Below, one piece after another: positions 22,567 through 33,894 of a DNA stretch of 64,000 nt. The position numbers and the translations under genes are program-made. Position 1 is the stretch's first letter, and every line of letters begins with the position of its first letter. The DNA is taken from the NCBI GenBank assembly GCA_003415625.1, contig PYIU01000002.1, positions 3,658,001 to 3,722,000 on the forward strand, written 5' to 3'. The notes under the pieces were generated by a model, which was not told the DNA's origin, did not search any database, and saw nothing but the letters and a program-made list of their open reading frames with translations. The stretch comes from Aquanectria penicillioides. Taxonomy: Eukaryota > Ascomycota > Sordariomycetes > Hypocreales > Nectriaceae.

Positions 22567-24343
22567 ATGAAGGGCGAGGTCAGTAGCTCCTGTCCCCCAC
22601 TCCTAGCTCCAGCTCCAGCTCCAGCTCCAGCTCCAGCTTCACATCTTCCCCCTTCCCCTCTCCCAAGCTCAGCAGAGACGGCTCCGCGTGTTTCTACCTC
22701 GTGTCTCTGACTGGCTGGAGGCTCTCCGTCATGCTCCTTCTGGCCTACAGCAAAGCTCACAATGCCAATGCCGACAATAACACTGACTTTTGGTCGTGTA
22801 GATTCTTCACCTCCACCTGGGCCAGGCTGGTACCCAGCTCGGTAACTCCGCTTGGGAGCTGTAGGTTGACTCCCTTCACCCAGAGGAAGCTCCCCGACCT
22901 CTGGATTCGCAACGTTCTGGAGCTGACTCCATCTTCGATAGCTACCTCCTCGAGCACGGTCTCGGACCTGATGGTCGTCCTGACCCCAATGCCCCCGATC
23001 GAGGCGACCCTGGTTCCTTTGAGACCTTCTTCAACGAGACCAGCAGTGGCAAGCATGTCCCTCGCTCCATCTTCGTCGATCTTGACCCTTCTCCCATCGA
23101 CGAGATCCGCACTGGTCCTTACCGCCAGCTCTTCCACCCCGAGCTCTTGGTGAGCGGCAAGGAGGATGCTGCCAACAACTATGCCCGTGGCCACTACACC
23201 ATTGGCAAAGAGATGGTCGACAGCGTCATGGACCGCGTGCGCCGCGTTGCTGGTGAGATGACCCATTCTTGAACCCCCCCCAACATTGAGGTACTAAACT
23301 GCAATGCCATAGACAACTGCAACTCCCTCCAGGGCTTCCTTGTCTTCCACTCTTTCGGTGGTGGTACTGGCTCCGGTTTCGGTGCTCTCCTCCTCGAGCG
23401 CCTCTCGACTGAGTTTGGCAAGAAGTCTAAGCTCGAGTTCGCCGTTTACCCTGCTCCCCGTGTTTCCACCGCCGTTGTTGAGCCCTACAATGCCGTTCTG
23501 TCGACCCACAGCACAATTGAGAACTCCGACTGCACTTTCCTCGTCGACAATGAGGCCGTCTATGACATCTGCCGTCGCAACCTTGATATCCCCCGACCTT
23601 CCTATGACCACCTCAACCGTCTGATCGCCCAGGTTGTCAGCTCCATCACCTCCTCGCTCCGATTCGATGGTGCTTTGAACGTCGATCTCAACGAGTTCCA
23701 GACCAACTTGGTCCCTACCCTCGAATCCACTACCCCCTCATCAGCTACGCCCCGTCATCTCTGCCTCCAGGAGCTCTCATGAGAGCTTCAAGGTCCATGA
23801 CCTCACTCTTCAGTGTAAGCAAATGCCCACCTTTCCCTCCCTGACCCGAGCCCTCTGACCTCTTCTAGGCTTCGAGCCCACAACCAGATGGTTGTCTGCG
23901 ATCCCCGCAACGGCAAGTACATGGCTGTCGCTCTCCTGTACCGTGGTGATGTTGTTCCCCGCGACTGCAACAGCGCCATCGCCGACCTCAAGTCCAAGTC
24001 CTCGTTCAACCTGGTTGAGTGGTGCCCTACCGGTTTCAAGCTCGGTATCAACTACCAGAAGCCCGTTGCCGTCCCCGCCGGCCCCGGCGACGGCGGTCTT
24101 GCCCCTGTCGAGCGATCCGTCTCCATGCTTTCCAACACCACCGCCATTGCCGAGGCCTGGTCCCGACTTGACTACAAGTTCGATCTTATGCACAGCAAGC
24201 GTGCCTTCGTCCACTGGTACGTTGGTGAGGGTATGGAGGAGGGTGAGTTCACTGAGGCCCGCGAGGATCTCGCTGCTCTGGAGAAGGATTACGAGGAGGT
24301 TGCTGCCGACTCGTTCGACCCTGAGGAGGATGCCGAGTACTAA
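22567..24343 (+). CDS. tubA: Alpha-tubulin, frame broken by three missing bases
   Basis: Exons are 22567-22578, 22802-22860, 22942-23252, 23313-23814 and 23869-24343. All have GT-AG introns in phase. The encoded protein is a full-length alpha-tubulin: it starts MKGE, then shows the [22 protein letters not shown] (GTP phosphate loop) and [17 protein letters not shown] signatures. It ends in EEDAEY, with the detyrosinatable C-terminal Tyr. As written, the frame shifts after LVP at 23716 and meets TGA at 23780-23782. Three single-base shortfalls (T at 23716, C-run 23750-23753, A at 23880) explain this. Restoring one base at each gives 454 codons with every conserved residue. A pseudogene is less likely, since all other codons are intact. 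Intron 1 contains an AGCTCC repeat. The symbol is generic. Confidence 0.95.
22605..22638. repeat. (AGCTCC)n hexanucleotide repeat in tubulin intron 1
   Basis: About six near-perfect AGCTCC units lie 26 bases after the 5' splice site of a 223-base intron. Confidence 0.9.
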
Positions 24344-25240
24344 GCAGGTGCACTGTCTGTTCGGTTGACTTTTATGAATTGCGCATACTTTCGACTTCTT
24401 TGATGGCTAGGCTAGAATGGCTTAGAGCCATAGCATGCCATGCCGTACGAAGAGGAGAAGTTTGAATGATGTTGATTAAGATTCCCTCTGTCGGTGAGAT
24501 TTTTTTTGGGTGGCGGCCACCACACCATAGTTTTGGCTCAGGGTACACGTTAGTTCATGGTCTTTTGGAGCCAAGTCTAATAGACGAGACTATCCCTTGA
24601 CGCAAGTGGCCTTCCTTTGAACAGCAAGCAGGTAAAATCGATGATATCTCACTTTCTTTCCAAATACAGGTCCATAGACCTTGCTTTTGTGCCCTACCGT
24701 TGTATTGTGCTCTGCTATCGTAATTTGAGTGGCCATGTTCCAGTTCGTCTCATCCGTGAACGGATTTATAGTGGGACCCGGTTAAGTGATGACCAACTAT
24801 CAAGGTACCTTGTTAATGTTTCATGGGTAACTTGATTTGATGTACCGGTACTGATACGTATAACACCAACGCTATATCGAGGACTTTGTGCGGGGGATGA
24901 CCACCACAGTGTCTCGTCGAGGCTGGGCATGGGCGATTGGGCAGTAGCAGGTCAAGTCGGTTCAATGTTGGTCTAATTTAAAACTGGCGGGTATATGAGC
25001 ATCAACTACATAAGCCCCCCGGGAAGCCAAGCCCTCTCTCTTTCATTGCATTTATACCCCATATGAGACTGGCGAAGGAGAACCAGGAGCCACTTGCAAA
25101 GAGTTAAAAAAAAAAGACGTGCACAACTTTTCTTATCCCCAAACCTGGAAGCACATCGGATAACAGAATATATGGCCCTTTTTGGTTCACACCTCGCGGC
25201 CTTGTTCCCACCTCACCGTCGATGCGTCACTCAACCCTTT
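24344..25240. other. Convergent 3' spacer between alpha-tubulin and NOP12
   Basis: About 900 bases carry both 3' untranslated regions. I see no supported gene or RNA. Confidence 0.6.
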
Positions 25241-27113
25241 TCATGAGCTCTTCTTCTTCCACTCAGCGGCTCTTCTAGCGCCCCGATTTTGAGGTCTGCC
25301 GCCGGACTTGGCCTTTTTGCCAAACTTGAGGTCCTTGGGGAGAGCATCCCTGGATGAGACTCGGCGACCCTCAAAGACGATCTGTTCGGGTGTCTTGAGT
25401 GGCACAGCGTCATCTGAGGCATCGGGGGCCTCACGCCTGTGAGGTCGCTTGCCATGGCGTTGCTGAGCGGCTGCGGCCTGACCCAGGAGCTTTCCAGTTC
25501 GACCGGCCATGGACTGCTGCTCAGGCGTGGCCTTGGATCTGTACTTTGTGGCCTTGGCAGCCGCGGTCGCGGCGATGGTCTTGGCCTTGGACCGTTCGAC
25601 GGCCATTGCCGTCTTGCGAGGATCCTTTGCTCTGGTGACTCGCAGTTTGCGGGGAAGCATGGGGGGGAATTTCTTGTCGTCGAGATGGAGAGCAGCCTCG
25701 ACGTCATTGCCGTCCTGTGAAGCCAGGGTTAGTCTCTTAAGCGGATGATGACATTTTTTTTTCTCTCGCCAAGCGGAACTTACATAGAACTGCACGTAGG
25801 CGATACCTTTGCCTACGCGGGTCTTCTTGTCCCGGACCACCCGGACATTCTCGACCTTGCCGACCTTGCTGAAAGTACGCCACAGGCCCTCCTCGATATC
25901 GGAAGGAGTCTTGTTGCGCTTCTTCTGCGTAGTCTCACCCTCCTCGTTCTGGGCAAGGACCGTTTCATCGTCGACAAAGCCTAGATTGCCCACAAACACG
26001 CAACGGCGGTGCTCTGTAGGGCTAGGATGGGCAACGCTGTCGACGCGAAGGTGTCGTCCGAGGACTTCGGTACCATTGAGCTTGGCAGCAGCTTCGCGAG
26101 CGGCGCCGGTAGTGGAGTAGACGACATATGCGTTGGCAGACTTAGTCGTGGCGTCCATCAGACTCTTGGTAATGAAAGCGGCTCGTTTGGGCAGCGTACC
26201 GCCGGAGAAGGCGATGGATCGAAATCGGATAGACTCGATGGTCTGGGGAGGGGAAGCATCCTTCTCGAGGATGGATGATAAATGTGTCATGAGCGTCTTC
26301 TTGGCGGCTTTGGATGAGATGGCATCAGTGGAAACATTGGCGAGGAAAACTGTGCGACCGGCCTTCTCCAGATCGGAGGAGTTCTCGTCCTTGGCAAGTG
26401 ACTCGTGGACGGGGATTTCGTCGTCATCATCCTCGTCATTGTCCTTTTCAGCCTTGTCATCGGCATCGACTGCGTCGCCCTTCTGGCGCTTGCCGACGGG
26501 CTCGTCGCCAGCAGTAAGCTTGGTCAGATATTTCACCTCCAGCTCGTCGTGCTCATCCTTCCTCTTTCTTTTCCGCTCTCGCTTGTCCTTTTCTCCCTCT
26601 GTGGCCTGGATGATATCGTCGAGCTCGATGGGGGCATCTGCCATTGACTGATCCGCCTGCTCCTCCTCTGCTTCTTCCTCATTTGAAGAGCCAGAGACTT
26701 CTTCGTCATCATCATCACCTTCCTCATCTTCATCCTCCTCCTCCTCATCGTTTTCGTCGTCGTCATCTTCGTAATCGAGTTCCTCGCTTATTTCAGAGAG
26801 TTCTTCATCGTCACCCTCCTCCTCTCCTTGTTCCTCCTCCAGCACCACCCTGGGTTTGGGCGCTTCTCGAGCCTTCTTCTCGAGCAAGTTCGAATATCTC
26901 GACTTGGAAGGAGCCTGAACCGGACCGGCCTGCAATTGATCAGCTAGGAACGAGAGAGGCGACGTGATGTCGGTTGACTTACACTGGATGAGAAGAGAGC
27001 GTCGAGTGTGGGGTCGACGGCCTTGGAAGAAGCAGCCAAACCTTTTGCGCTGCTCGAGAGTCAGAGAGACGAAGCGTGGAAGGCGCTCGCAGGGAAACCC
27101 ACCGTTTTGCCAT
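25241..27113 (-). CDS. NOP12: Nucleolar protein 12 (two-RRM ribosome biogenesis factor), 565 aa
   Basis: Exons are 27113-27103, 27049-26983, 26929-25784 and 25714-25241 (566 codons). The N-terminus MAKRAKGLAASSKAVDPTLDALF is recovered only by splicing an 11-base first exon. It is followed by PVQAPSKSRY and a very acidic stretch (about 65-160) of the kind found in nucleolar proteins. RRM1 contains GRTVFLANVSTD. RRM2 contains RRCVFVGNLGF and GKGIAYVQF. The C-terminal third is Lys/Arg-rich, with RKLRVTRAKDPRKT, and ends KKKSS. Yeast Nop12 acts in pre-25S rRNA processing in the nucleolus. Intron 3 (25783-25715) is 69 bases with no stop, so an unspliced reading stays open. Acceptor 1 is a tandem GAGCAG. 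The promoter is shared with DEP1. Confidence 0.9.
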
Positions 27114-27858
27114 TTTTGCGTGATTGTCGGACAGACGAGCCTGGGTTTGGGTTTTGTCTGGGGGAAACTGCGCGGGCAGCCTCTTGCACAGCAGCAAAAA
27201 AAATGATAACTAGCCGGCGGAAAAAAAGTAGCTGCAGAGGTAGAGCGGCCCACTTTGAATTTTTGGCGGAGCGAGCCTTGCACCAGAGGCTTGCGCCGTC
27301 ATTGGTCTGGGACGTGCGGCTTGGCCATGAGCGCCCATGAAGGCTCTATGAAGGCCCCATGAAGCGGCCGTCCAAGACGTGTTCTGCCGCACGTCACCGC
27401 CCGTGCCCCGTCATTCAGCCCGCTCCCGGTTTTCCTCTGGCGACTGACGCTCTGGCCCCAGCGCAAATCGGTGCCGTCCACTGTCGTCCGCTTCCGCTGC
27501 CACTTCCACTTCCACTTCCACTTCCACTTCCGCTTCCACTTCCACCTCCCACTGCCACTGCCACTGCCACACTCCCCTCAAGCCCTCGAGCCCTCGAGCC
27601 CTCGAGCCTCGCCCAGCTTCCCGCCCAGCCCGCACGCCAGCCAGATCTGGGTCGACTTCTGCCCTGGCCGCCAGCTCCAGCGATCCCTTGCTTCCACTCC
27701 TGCTGCTGCTCCCGCGACCGTGCTTCACCAGTCTCATCCCGAGCGCGGTCCGCTCCGACCGGCCCACCGGCCACCACATTGCTTCACCTCAACACCTCGC
27801 CTCTCGAGCGACTCTCCATTGACTATACTCCTGCTCGCCAGCGAGATTTCCGACAGCG
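27114..27858. promoter_or_regulatory. Bidirectional promoter of NOP12 and DEP1
   Basis: The 745 bases between the divergent starts contain no supported gene. A CT-rich region with tandem CCACTT and TGCCAC units (27484-27572) lies on the DEP1 side, most likely in its 5' leader. Two genes acting in growth-linked processes share this region. Co-regulation is an inference from position. Confidence 0.6.
27484..27572. repeat. CT-rich hexanucleotide repeats (CCACTT/TGCCAC) in DEP1 leader
   Basis: Near-perfect CCACTT units followed by TGCCAC units, pyrimidine-rich on the DEP1 coding strand. Confidence 0.85.
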
Positions 27859-29960
27859 ATGGCGGCCACTGCATCTGCTGTCCCGCCCCTCTCTCAGACG
27901 GGAGTTGGGGTCGTCGACCACGAGGATAGCAACGCCTCCAGCCCGCTCAGCGACGTTGACGACAAGGACGACAATGACGAGGAGATCGAGCACATGCAGC
28001 TCGATCAAGATGACGATGATAACTCGAAACCAAGTATCGTGTCCAAGAAGGAAGCGTCTGACTCTGACAGCGTCCTCTCCGACGCCCACTCCGACGTTCA
28101 CTCAGATGGCAACGATACCGAAGCCGAAACTGAGCGGCTCTACGACACCCCGAAGCACCAGCGCCAGCGGGATGTAGTCGTCGACCAGTTCAATGAGGGA
28201 CAGGTGTTCGAGCACACTCCCAGCAAGCTTCGGAGGACGGCCAACCTCGACAAGGAGGCCACCCACGGCGACGATGAATCGCTTTCGGGTGATGATGTAT
28301 CCATTGGCTCCCCCCGAGCCGCCGACGATTCTCCCACAAAGCCTGCACCGGCCAAGGACGCGAGCGCCGATGATGAGCACAAGAGCGATTCCCAAGAGCG
28401 GAAGCGAAAGCGCTCGCCTGTCGACCATTCAGAACCCGAGCAGCCGCTTAGAAAGCGAACGAGCTCAGGCCCCGACCACGATGCTAATGCAGCCAAACAA
28501 ACCGAAGATGTTGTCATGCACGATGACGAGCCGACACCAGCAAACGACACTAGTGGCACCCAGACTCCTGCTGAAGATGCATACGGCTCCCCCGCAAAAA
28601 GGCCGCCGCACACGAGGACGACGCGATGGAGCGTACAACTCGTGCCACCAAGAAGGGCACTCGCGGAGGATCTAGGCGAAAAACTGCACCTGTGGCCGAC
28701 AATGACCACGAGACCGACGGAGGCAGCCACGACGGTGTCCGTGATGGAGGTACTGACGCTGAGCATCACGGCGAAGAAGCCGACGTTGATGCTGACGAAG
28801 AAGTCGATGCAGCTACTGCACACGACGAAGAGAGTGAGACTTTGTCTCCAACCCCCCATCATCCCACCCCGTACTAATTAGTGACAGTGGAGCGAAAGCA
28901 CGCGGCGTACAGAGATTGGACTCACATTGAAGAAATGTTTGGGATATTCCGGGACAGGTACGGTAGCCATCGACGGCAATTCGCTATATCAACTGACACC
29001 GATGTCATAGACTCTACAAGGACAGGCTGCAGAGACTTGAGGAAGAGGAGCACTCGCTCCTGGCAGCAGTCCCCACACACCCAGAATATCTGAATATGAA
29101 GCAGTGTCTCGACGACCGCTTGAACCAGAAACTCCGAGAGATCAACAAGGAATTCGAGTATCGAACTAGAGCCCACGAGAGAAAGTCGGTAGCCCAACGA
29201 GCGCAAATCTGGGGCCAGTATTTTCAAGCTGTCCGTGAGAAACGAGAGAGGACCCTCGAAGCCCTCAACCAGGAATGGTACGATGTTCAAACCGCAAGAC
29301 GAAGTGCGCACAGTCTTCAAGACTGCGGGTTGCTGTTCCCCAAGGATCCGGCACAACGCATCAGAAATGCGATTGCGTACAACACCGAAGTGTCGACACT
29401 GGCAAGCATTGCCAAGTATGAAGGCTTCCCCGCTGGCCCCGATATGAGAGGCGCTTCCCAGTCGGAACTCGAGGACGATTTGGCGGCCATTGAGGTACGT
29501 TGAGACACTGCCCTAGCTTTTATGATGCGCTGTGCTAAATTATTGTTTGAAGCAATCTCGACGTGCTCGACAAAAGCCATTGTCCCAGGCCCGTGACGAT
29601 TACCACCCGTCGCCCTTCGATCGACTTGGCCCGGCGGGTGAACAATTCCTTCGGGAAACACCATGGGCGAACCCACACCACACGGCACACAAGACGCAGG
29701 CTAGCCCAACCTCGGCTGCAGATAATCGAGTCGATGGAGGGTATGGCCGAGGAGCTCCTCAAGGCCTAGGGATACTCCCCACGGACGTCAAGCCAACGTC
29801 CGGGTCGAATCCCAAACGACAATCCTCTCCTGCGCTCTCAAGTCGATTATCCGAATCCCCAGAATTGACTAGATCTGCGCTCAACCCAGCTCACCACCAA
29901 ATGAAGCGCGTCGGCGGCCTTCCTACAATCAACCGTGGGCCAAAGACAGCGGCGGCTTGA
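27859..29960 (+). CDS. DEP1: DEP1/Sds3-family histone deacetylase complex subunit, frame broken by one missing base
   Basis: Exons are 27859-28833, 28888-28957, 29011-29494 and 29553-29960. The first 300 residues are acidic and Ser-rich (NTEAETERLYDTPKHQR). The Sds3 domain follows from about residue 325: MERKHAAYRDWTHIEEMF, then FRDRLYKDRLQRLEEEE, PEYLNMKQCLDDRL and WYDVQTARR. The C-terminal part keeps the conserved GPAGEQFLRETPWANP. Members belong to the Rpd3-type (Sin3) deacetylase complex in the nucleus. As written, frame is lost at a run of five A (28596-28600). One more A yields SPAKKAAAHEDDAMERTTRAT and a closed 646-codon gene. Splice phases across all three introns agree with that correction. 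Confidence 0.9.
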
Positions 29961-30502
29961 GGGGATGATGACATTTCCAAATCACCCGCTAATCGGGATC
30001 GTACCATTGTTCATTGGCTAGGGAATGAAGGGGATTGTTTCTTTCGCACTCGAATTTTGTGATACCCAAGGGGAATAGTCGATAATGCATGCGGCACATT
30101 CAATTTTTTTTTTTAAATTTCGTTTGCTTGTCTTTGAATCCCGAGCACGCCTAGGGACACAGGACGCGTCCCATGACGGACCACCTGATTCGTTTTTGTT
30201 GCAGGTTGGAGAAGGGTTGCATTAACTGTGGCAGCAGACGAGGTCTCGCATGCTTCAATGACTAGTGTACAAGGATCCTATGTACCCATACATATTTTGG
30301 GAAAGACGTTGTAACTACATGTTATACAAGGGGGTTTTTGGGGGGTGGTTTCCAGGCGTTATGATCAGCAGGTAGCATGAATGGGATGATAGCCTGCTTT
30401 TGCCCTCCACAATCCGTATGCCAACCCCGTTTCATCGTGATCACATCTAGGCAACTTAAGCTCGACCAAGTATTGCATCTATCTATCCGATAGGCGATTT
30501 CT
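29961..30502. other. Convergent 3' spacer between DEP1 and COA3
   Basis: Only 3' untranslated sequence can be seen; there is no additional gene. Confidence 0.6.
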
Positions 30503-30833
30503 TTACTTGGAGGCGGCGGGTTTCCGAGGCTGCTCGGGCACCTTGACGTCGTCGAACTCGTCCTGGCCAACGGCGTTCAGGGTATAGTAATCTAAGAGGC
30601 GTAAGCAAGGGCTCGCCATTGCGGGCTCCGTAGGACATACAGATGCTTCCAACAACAGCCAGAAGTCCCAGTCCGGTCACGGCATTCTTGACGAGGTAGG
30701 GGCGTCGGGCTCGGATGAGCGCGGGGCCTTGACGCAGGCGGCGGTCATAGTAGGTCGAGTGAGGGCTGCTCGATGGTCAGATCAATCCACTGGCGTCGCA
30801 ACGGGGCTGAGGTGGTTAGACGGACTTGGCCAT
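30503..30833 (-). CDS. COA3: Cytochrome c oxidase assembly factor 3 (COA3/CCDC56 family), 73 aa
   Basis: Exons are 30833-30826, 30765-30641 and 30591-30503 (74 codons). The core reads YYDRRLRQGPALIRARRPYLVKNAVTG, followed by a membrane helix (LGLLAVVGSIYYYTLNAV). The acidic end is GQDEFDDVKVPEQP, then RKPAASK. This order is diagnostic of fungal COA3, an inner-membrane protein that regulates Cox1 translation and assembly. Exon 2 to 3 splicing (GTATGT..TAG) is secure. The 8-base first exon with donor GTCCGT is inferred, because the frame upstream of PHSTYY closes with TGA. An identical GTCCGT donor occurs in the dienoyl-CoA reductase gene. It is divergent from PTA1. Confidence 0.82.
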
Positions 30834-31450
30834 TTCGGAGACGTGGAATATTCCGATACGAACGGTTCGGACACAAGAAAGCCAGGCGTGAATTGGCCTG
30901 AACGAGATTCGTTGAAGTGTAGGAATTATGGTGCTATCTCGGATGCGACTTTGGAAGATCTTCGCGGGCGGCTCAATGTCGGTTAAATGCGGTTGGTCGT
31001 GACGTACAGCACTGGGCCCTGGAGCTTTGTTGCAGGGTCCGTTCACGTCCCGTCCTTGTTCCTCGCGTCAAGCCTGTCGCTAAAACCTAACGCCAACGAA
31101 TTCAAGTTGAAGGGACGACCTCTTGACCGCGACAACCACGACCGCGTAGGACGCCAAGGACACCCAACACCCGGAGATTTGATTACGACCGTGAATCGCC
31201 GCGCCGACAAATTCTGTTCTCTGCTGGGCCGGGGGAGTTTCGATGCAGAGCATGAGGACATAGCAGAAAAGTCCATCTGGCAAGCTCAGCCTAGTCGCGC
31301 GACATCAGAGCCGCATCGCCAACTCCATCAACCACCGCCGCTCGCTTGTCTCCAGCCCATGACCCTCGTTTTCTTCTAGCGACTATCGAAATATATCTAT
31401 CGACGAGCTTGTCTGGCCTCTCCCGCCAGCCGCAATCCTTTCTGTGAACC
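30834..31450. promoter_or_regulatory. Bidirectional promoter of COA3 and PTA1
   Basis: 617 bases lie between divergent start codons with no supported gene between them. No named binding site is claimed. Confidence 0.55.
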
Positions 31451-33894
31451 ATGGCGACGACACCCACCCTCTCGGTTTCGGAGCAAATCCGCCAGCTCAA
31501 CGATGCCCGAAAACTCGTCCTGGGAGACGTTAAGTACTACCCAAGCGTAGTCAAAGGAATTCTTCCCATCATTGGGCCAACCGCGCCCATTGAGCTGCGA
31601 CGATGGGGCGCCGAATTCTTAGCCGAAGCTTTTGCGACGCCTGCCCTGCCAAACAGCGAGAAGGAAACCATGCAGCCCTATGTGCTGGCGACGCTGGAGT
31701 CGATGATAGCAAATGACCGAGAGGATCCCCAAGTGCTACGTAGTGTGATCCAGACGGCTGCTAGTATCTACCCGTTGGCGATGAGGTGGATGTAAGTTGG
31801 TCTCGTGGTGCTGGGCCATGTCACGGCAAACTAACCATTTTCTTCTCGTAGTATCAATAATGGTTACGATACGATTACCTGGGAGCGAATGATGGCGGTC
31901 AAGCAAAAGGTCTTGAGAATATGGGACAATGCAGCCCCGACTGTGAGAATATGCTGCATCAAGTTTGCGCAGCGGATAGTCTTAGCACAGAGCGTCGCTT
32001 CTGGTGCTGAGATGAGGGTATGCGAACAGTTCTTTCTGGAGTCATGGAATCACGTACTGACCTTTTAATACTATAGTACGGAGGTGCTCTTGACGTTTCC
32101 CTCGACAAGGTTCCGCCGAATCATCAGTCTCTCGACCCGAGAACCCTTGAGGCAGAGGCAACGGGTCTGTTAGATCGAATGCTGAATGTCCTGCAAGAAA
32201 GCACGTAAGTGTCAAACATGGAATAACTAACTGCGTCAAAGGGAATTTGCCGCTGACCTGCCAATCTGTACAGCGACGCGTTGATTGTTGATGCGACTCT
32301 AAATTGTCTTTCCATCCTCATTCGTACCCGCCCAACCACTTCGAACCGCATTCTCAATGCTCTCCTTAACTTTAACCCCCTTAAGCTTGCCAACTCTCCT
32401 CTAACCCCCAAAGCCCGAGTGATGATGAGGTCCATGGAGAAGACCAGTCGTTTGCTGCTGATCCACCTCACCAAGCGGGACCCTCATAACCCTATGGTGC
32501 CTAGGATTCAACAACATGTTGAGCGCATGATGCGTACCATGGCTGAAATCTTTGATGGCTCAAGGAAGCGCCAGATGGAGGCGCAAAATCCTGATGGATA
32601 TGATCCCAAGCGACAACGGATTACTCCAGCTCAAATACAGATTCCACCCCTGGGAGCTGGCCCACATAGCCTAGCTGACGTTTTCACCTTGATCGGCAAC
32701 GATGCACTGAGGACTTTCGACATATCCCAAGTCCCTGGTCCACTGGTAGCCAAGATCGCTGTCACAACCCTTTCAAGATTAGATCCACAGGTGCTGGCAA
32801 AGGCCGTGGATGGTATTCGTGGTCGCCTTGATGTTCTCTCCAACACCCCGGCTCCCGAGTTGAACCCCAATACTGCTCCCCTGGGCGTAGATGAAGACGA
32901 CGATGATTACGAGCCTGATTTCTACCAAGCTGAGGACACAGAACAGATCCTCAACAAGCTAGATGGCTCCCCCGTGGATGAAGAGCCCTCAAGCTTGGAG
33001 GGTGGCTTGGCTTTGAAGTCATTCCATCTTACCCAACCTCAGACTTTGACCCCGGAAATAGCGCTTACTGCAGGCAACGGTACAGTAACCCGCGTGATTG
33101 AGATGATGAAGTCACTTGAGGATCCGGCAGGGAAGAAGAACAAGGCGGGTTTCAGCAGGTTGGCTGCCAGCTCCGGCACTCGGGACTCGTGGATGACTAT
33201 CCTGACTCGCCTAGCAACACGCTCCTTGACCTCTCTCGAGGACTTTTCTGTCAAGGATGAAGACGATTCGTTGCCGTCCGAGTCACTCGGCAGCAATATC
33301 CGTGATGTGCTCTACAATTACGTGATGGAAGACTTCCGAAGACACATTGACGTTGCCGTGTCGTGGCTCTGCGAAGAGTGGTACAATGACAAGCTGCAAC
33401 AAAAGGCTGGAGGTGACCGCCCGCTACAGTATGAAAAGTGTTGTCTGCGGCTCATTGATGGATTCCTGCCATATGTGCATCCACAAGATAAGGTGCTTAC
33501 GCGATTCTTGAGTGAGATCCCCGAGCTCAACAAGACGATCCTGTCACGGGTAAAGCACATGTGTCGAGACCCCAGTGTCGTTCAGCTCGCCCTCACGAGT
33601 TTACTGTACCTCGTTATGATGCGGCCGCCCGTCAAAGAGATCGCACTGGATACTGTCCAAGATATCTGGACCGACTGTAAGTGTAGCCGCCATCTCTACG
33701 TTTGAACGATTTTTCAACTGACACGGATCGTAGTCGAGGATGCAAGACCAATGGCTGGCAAGTATCTATCCAAATACCGGCCGGCCTTCCTTGAGACCGC
33801 TCGCGAAACAAATGGAGAGAACCCGGCCCTGCCGCAGCGGCAGCCATTGCGACGTAACGTGGGTGGGCGATTGGCGACCAGATGTCCAATTTGA
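31451..33894 (+). CDS. PTA1: PTA1/symplekin, cleavage and polyadenylation factor scaffold, 732 aa
   Basis: Exons are 31451-31791, 31852-32017, 32077-32204, 32274-33676 and 33734-33894. All introns are GT-AG and the sum is 733 codons. The N-terminal third is the helical-repeat symplekin/Pta1 domain (EQIRQLNDARKLVLGDVKYY; RRWGAEFLAEAF; WERMMAVKQKVLRIWDN). A basic KRKRQ-like patch follows (SRKRQMEAQ..PKRQRITPAQIQIPPLG). An acidic linker (DEDDDDYEPDFY) and a C-terminal helical region ending RRNVGGRLATRCPI complete it. Pta1 scaffolds the cleavage/polyadenylation factor in the nucleus. No frame problem was found, which makes this a useful control for the damaged genes nearby. Confidence 0.92.

Noticed and set aside
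22567..24343. Alpha-tubulin as a true pseudogene
   Set aside because: Apart from three one-base shortfalls every codon, splice site and terminal motif is intact, and the same kind of shortfall occurs in five unrelated genes.
28140..28862. 240-residue minus-strand frame opposite DEP1
   Set aside because: Antisense shadow of an acidic, Ser-rich coding region.
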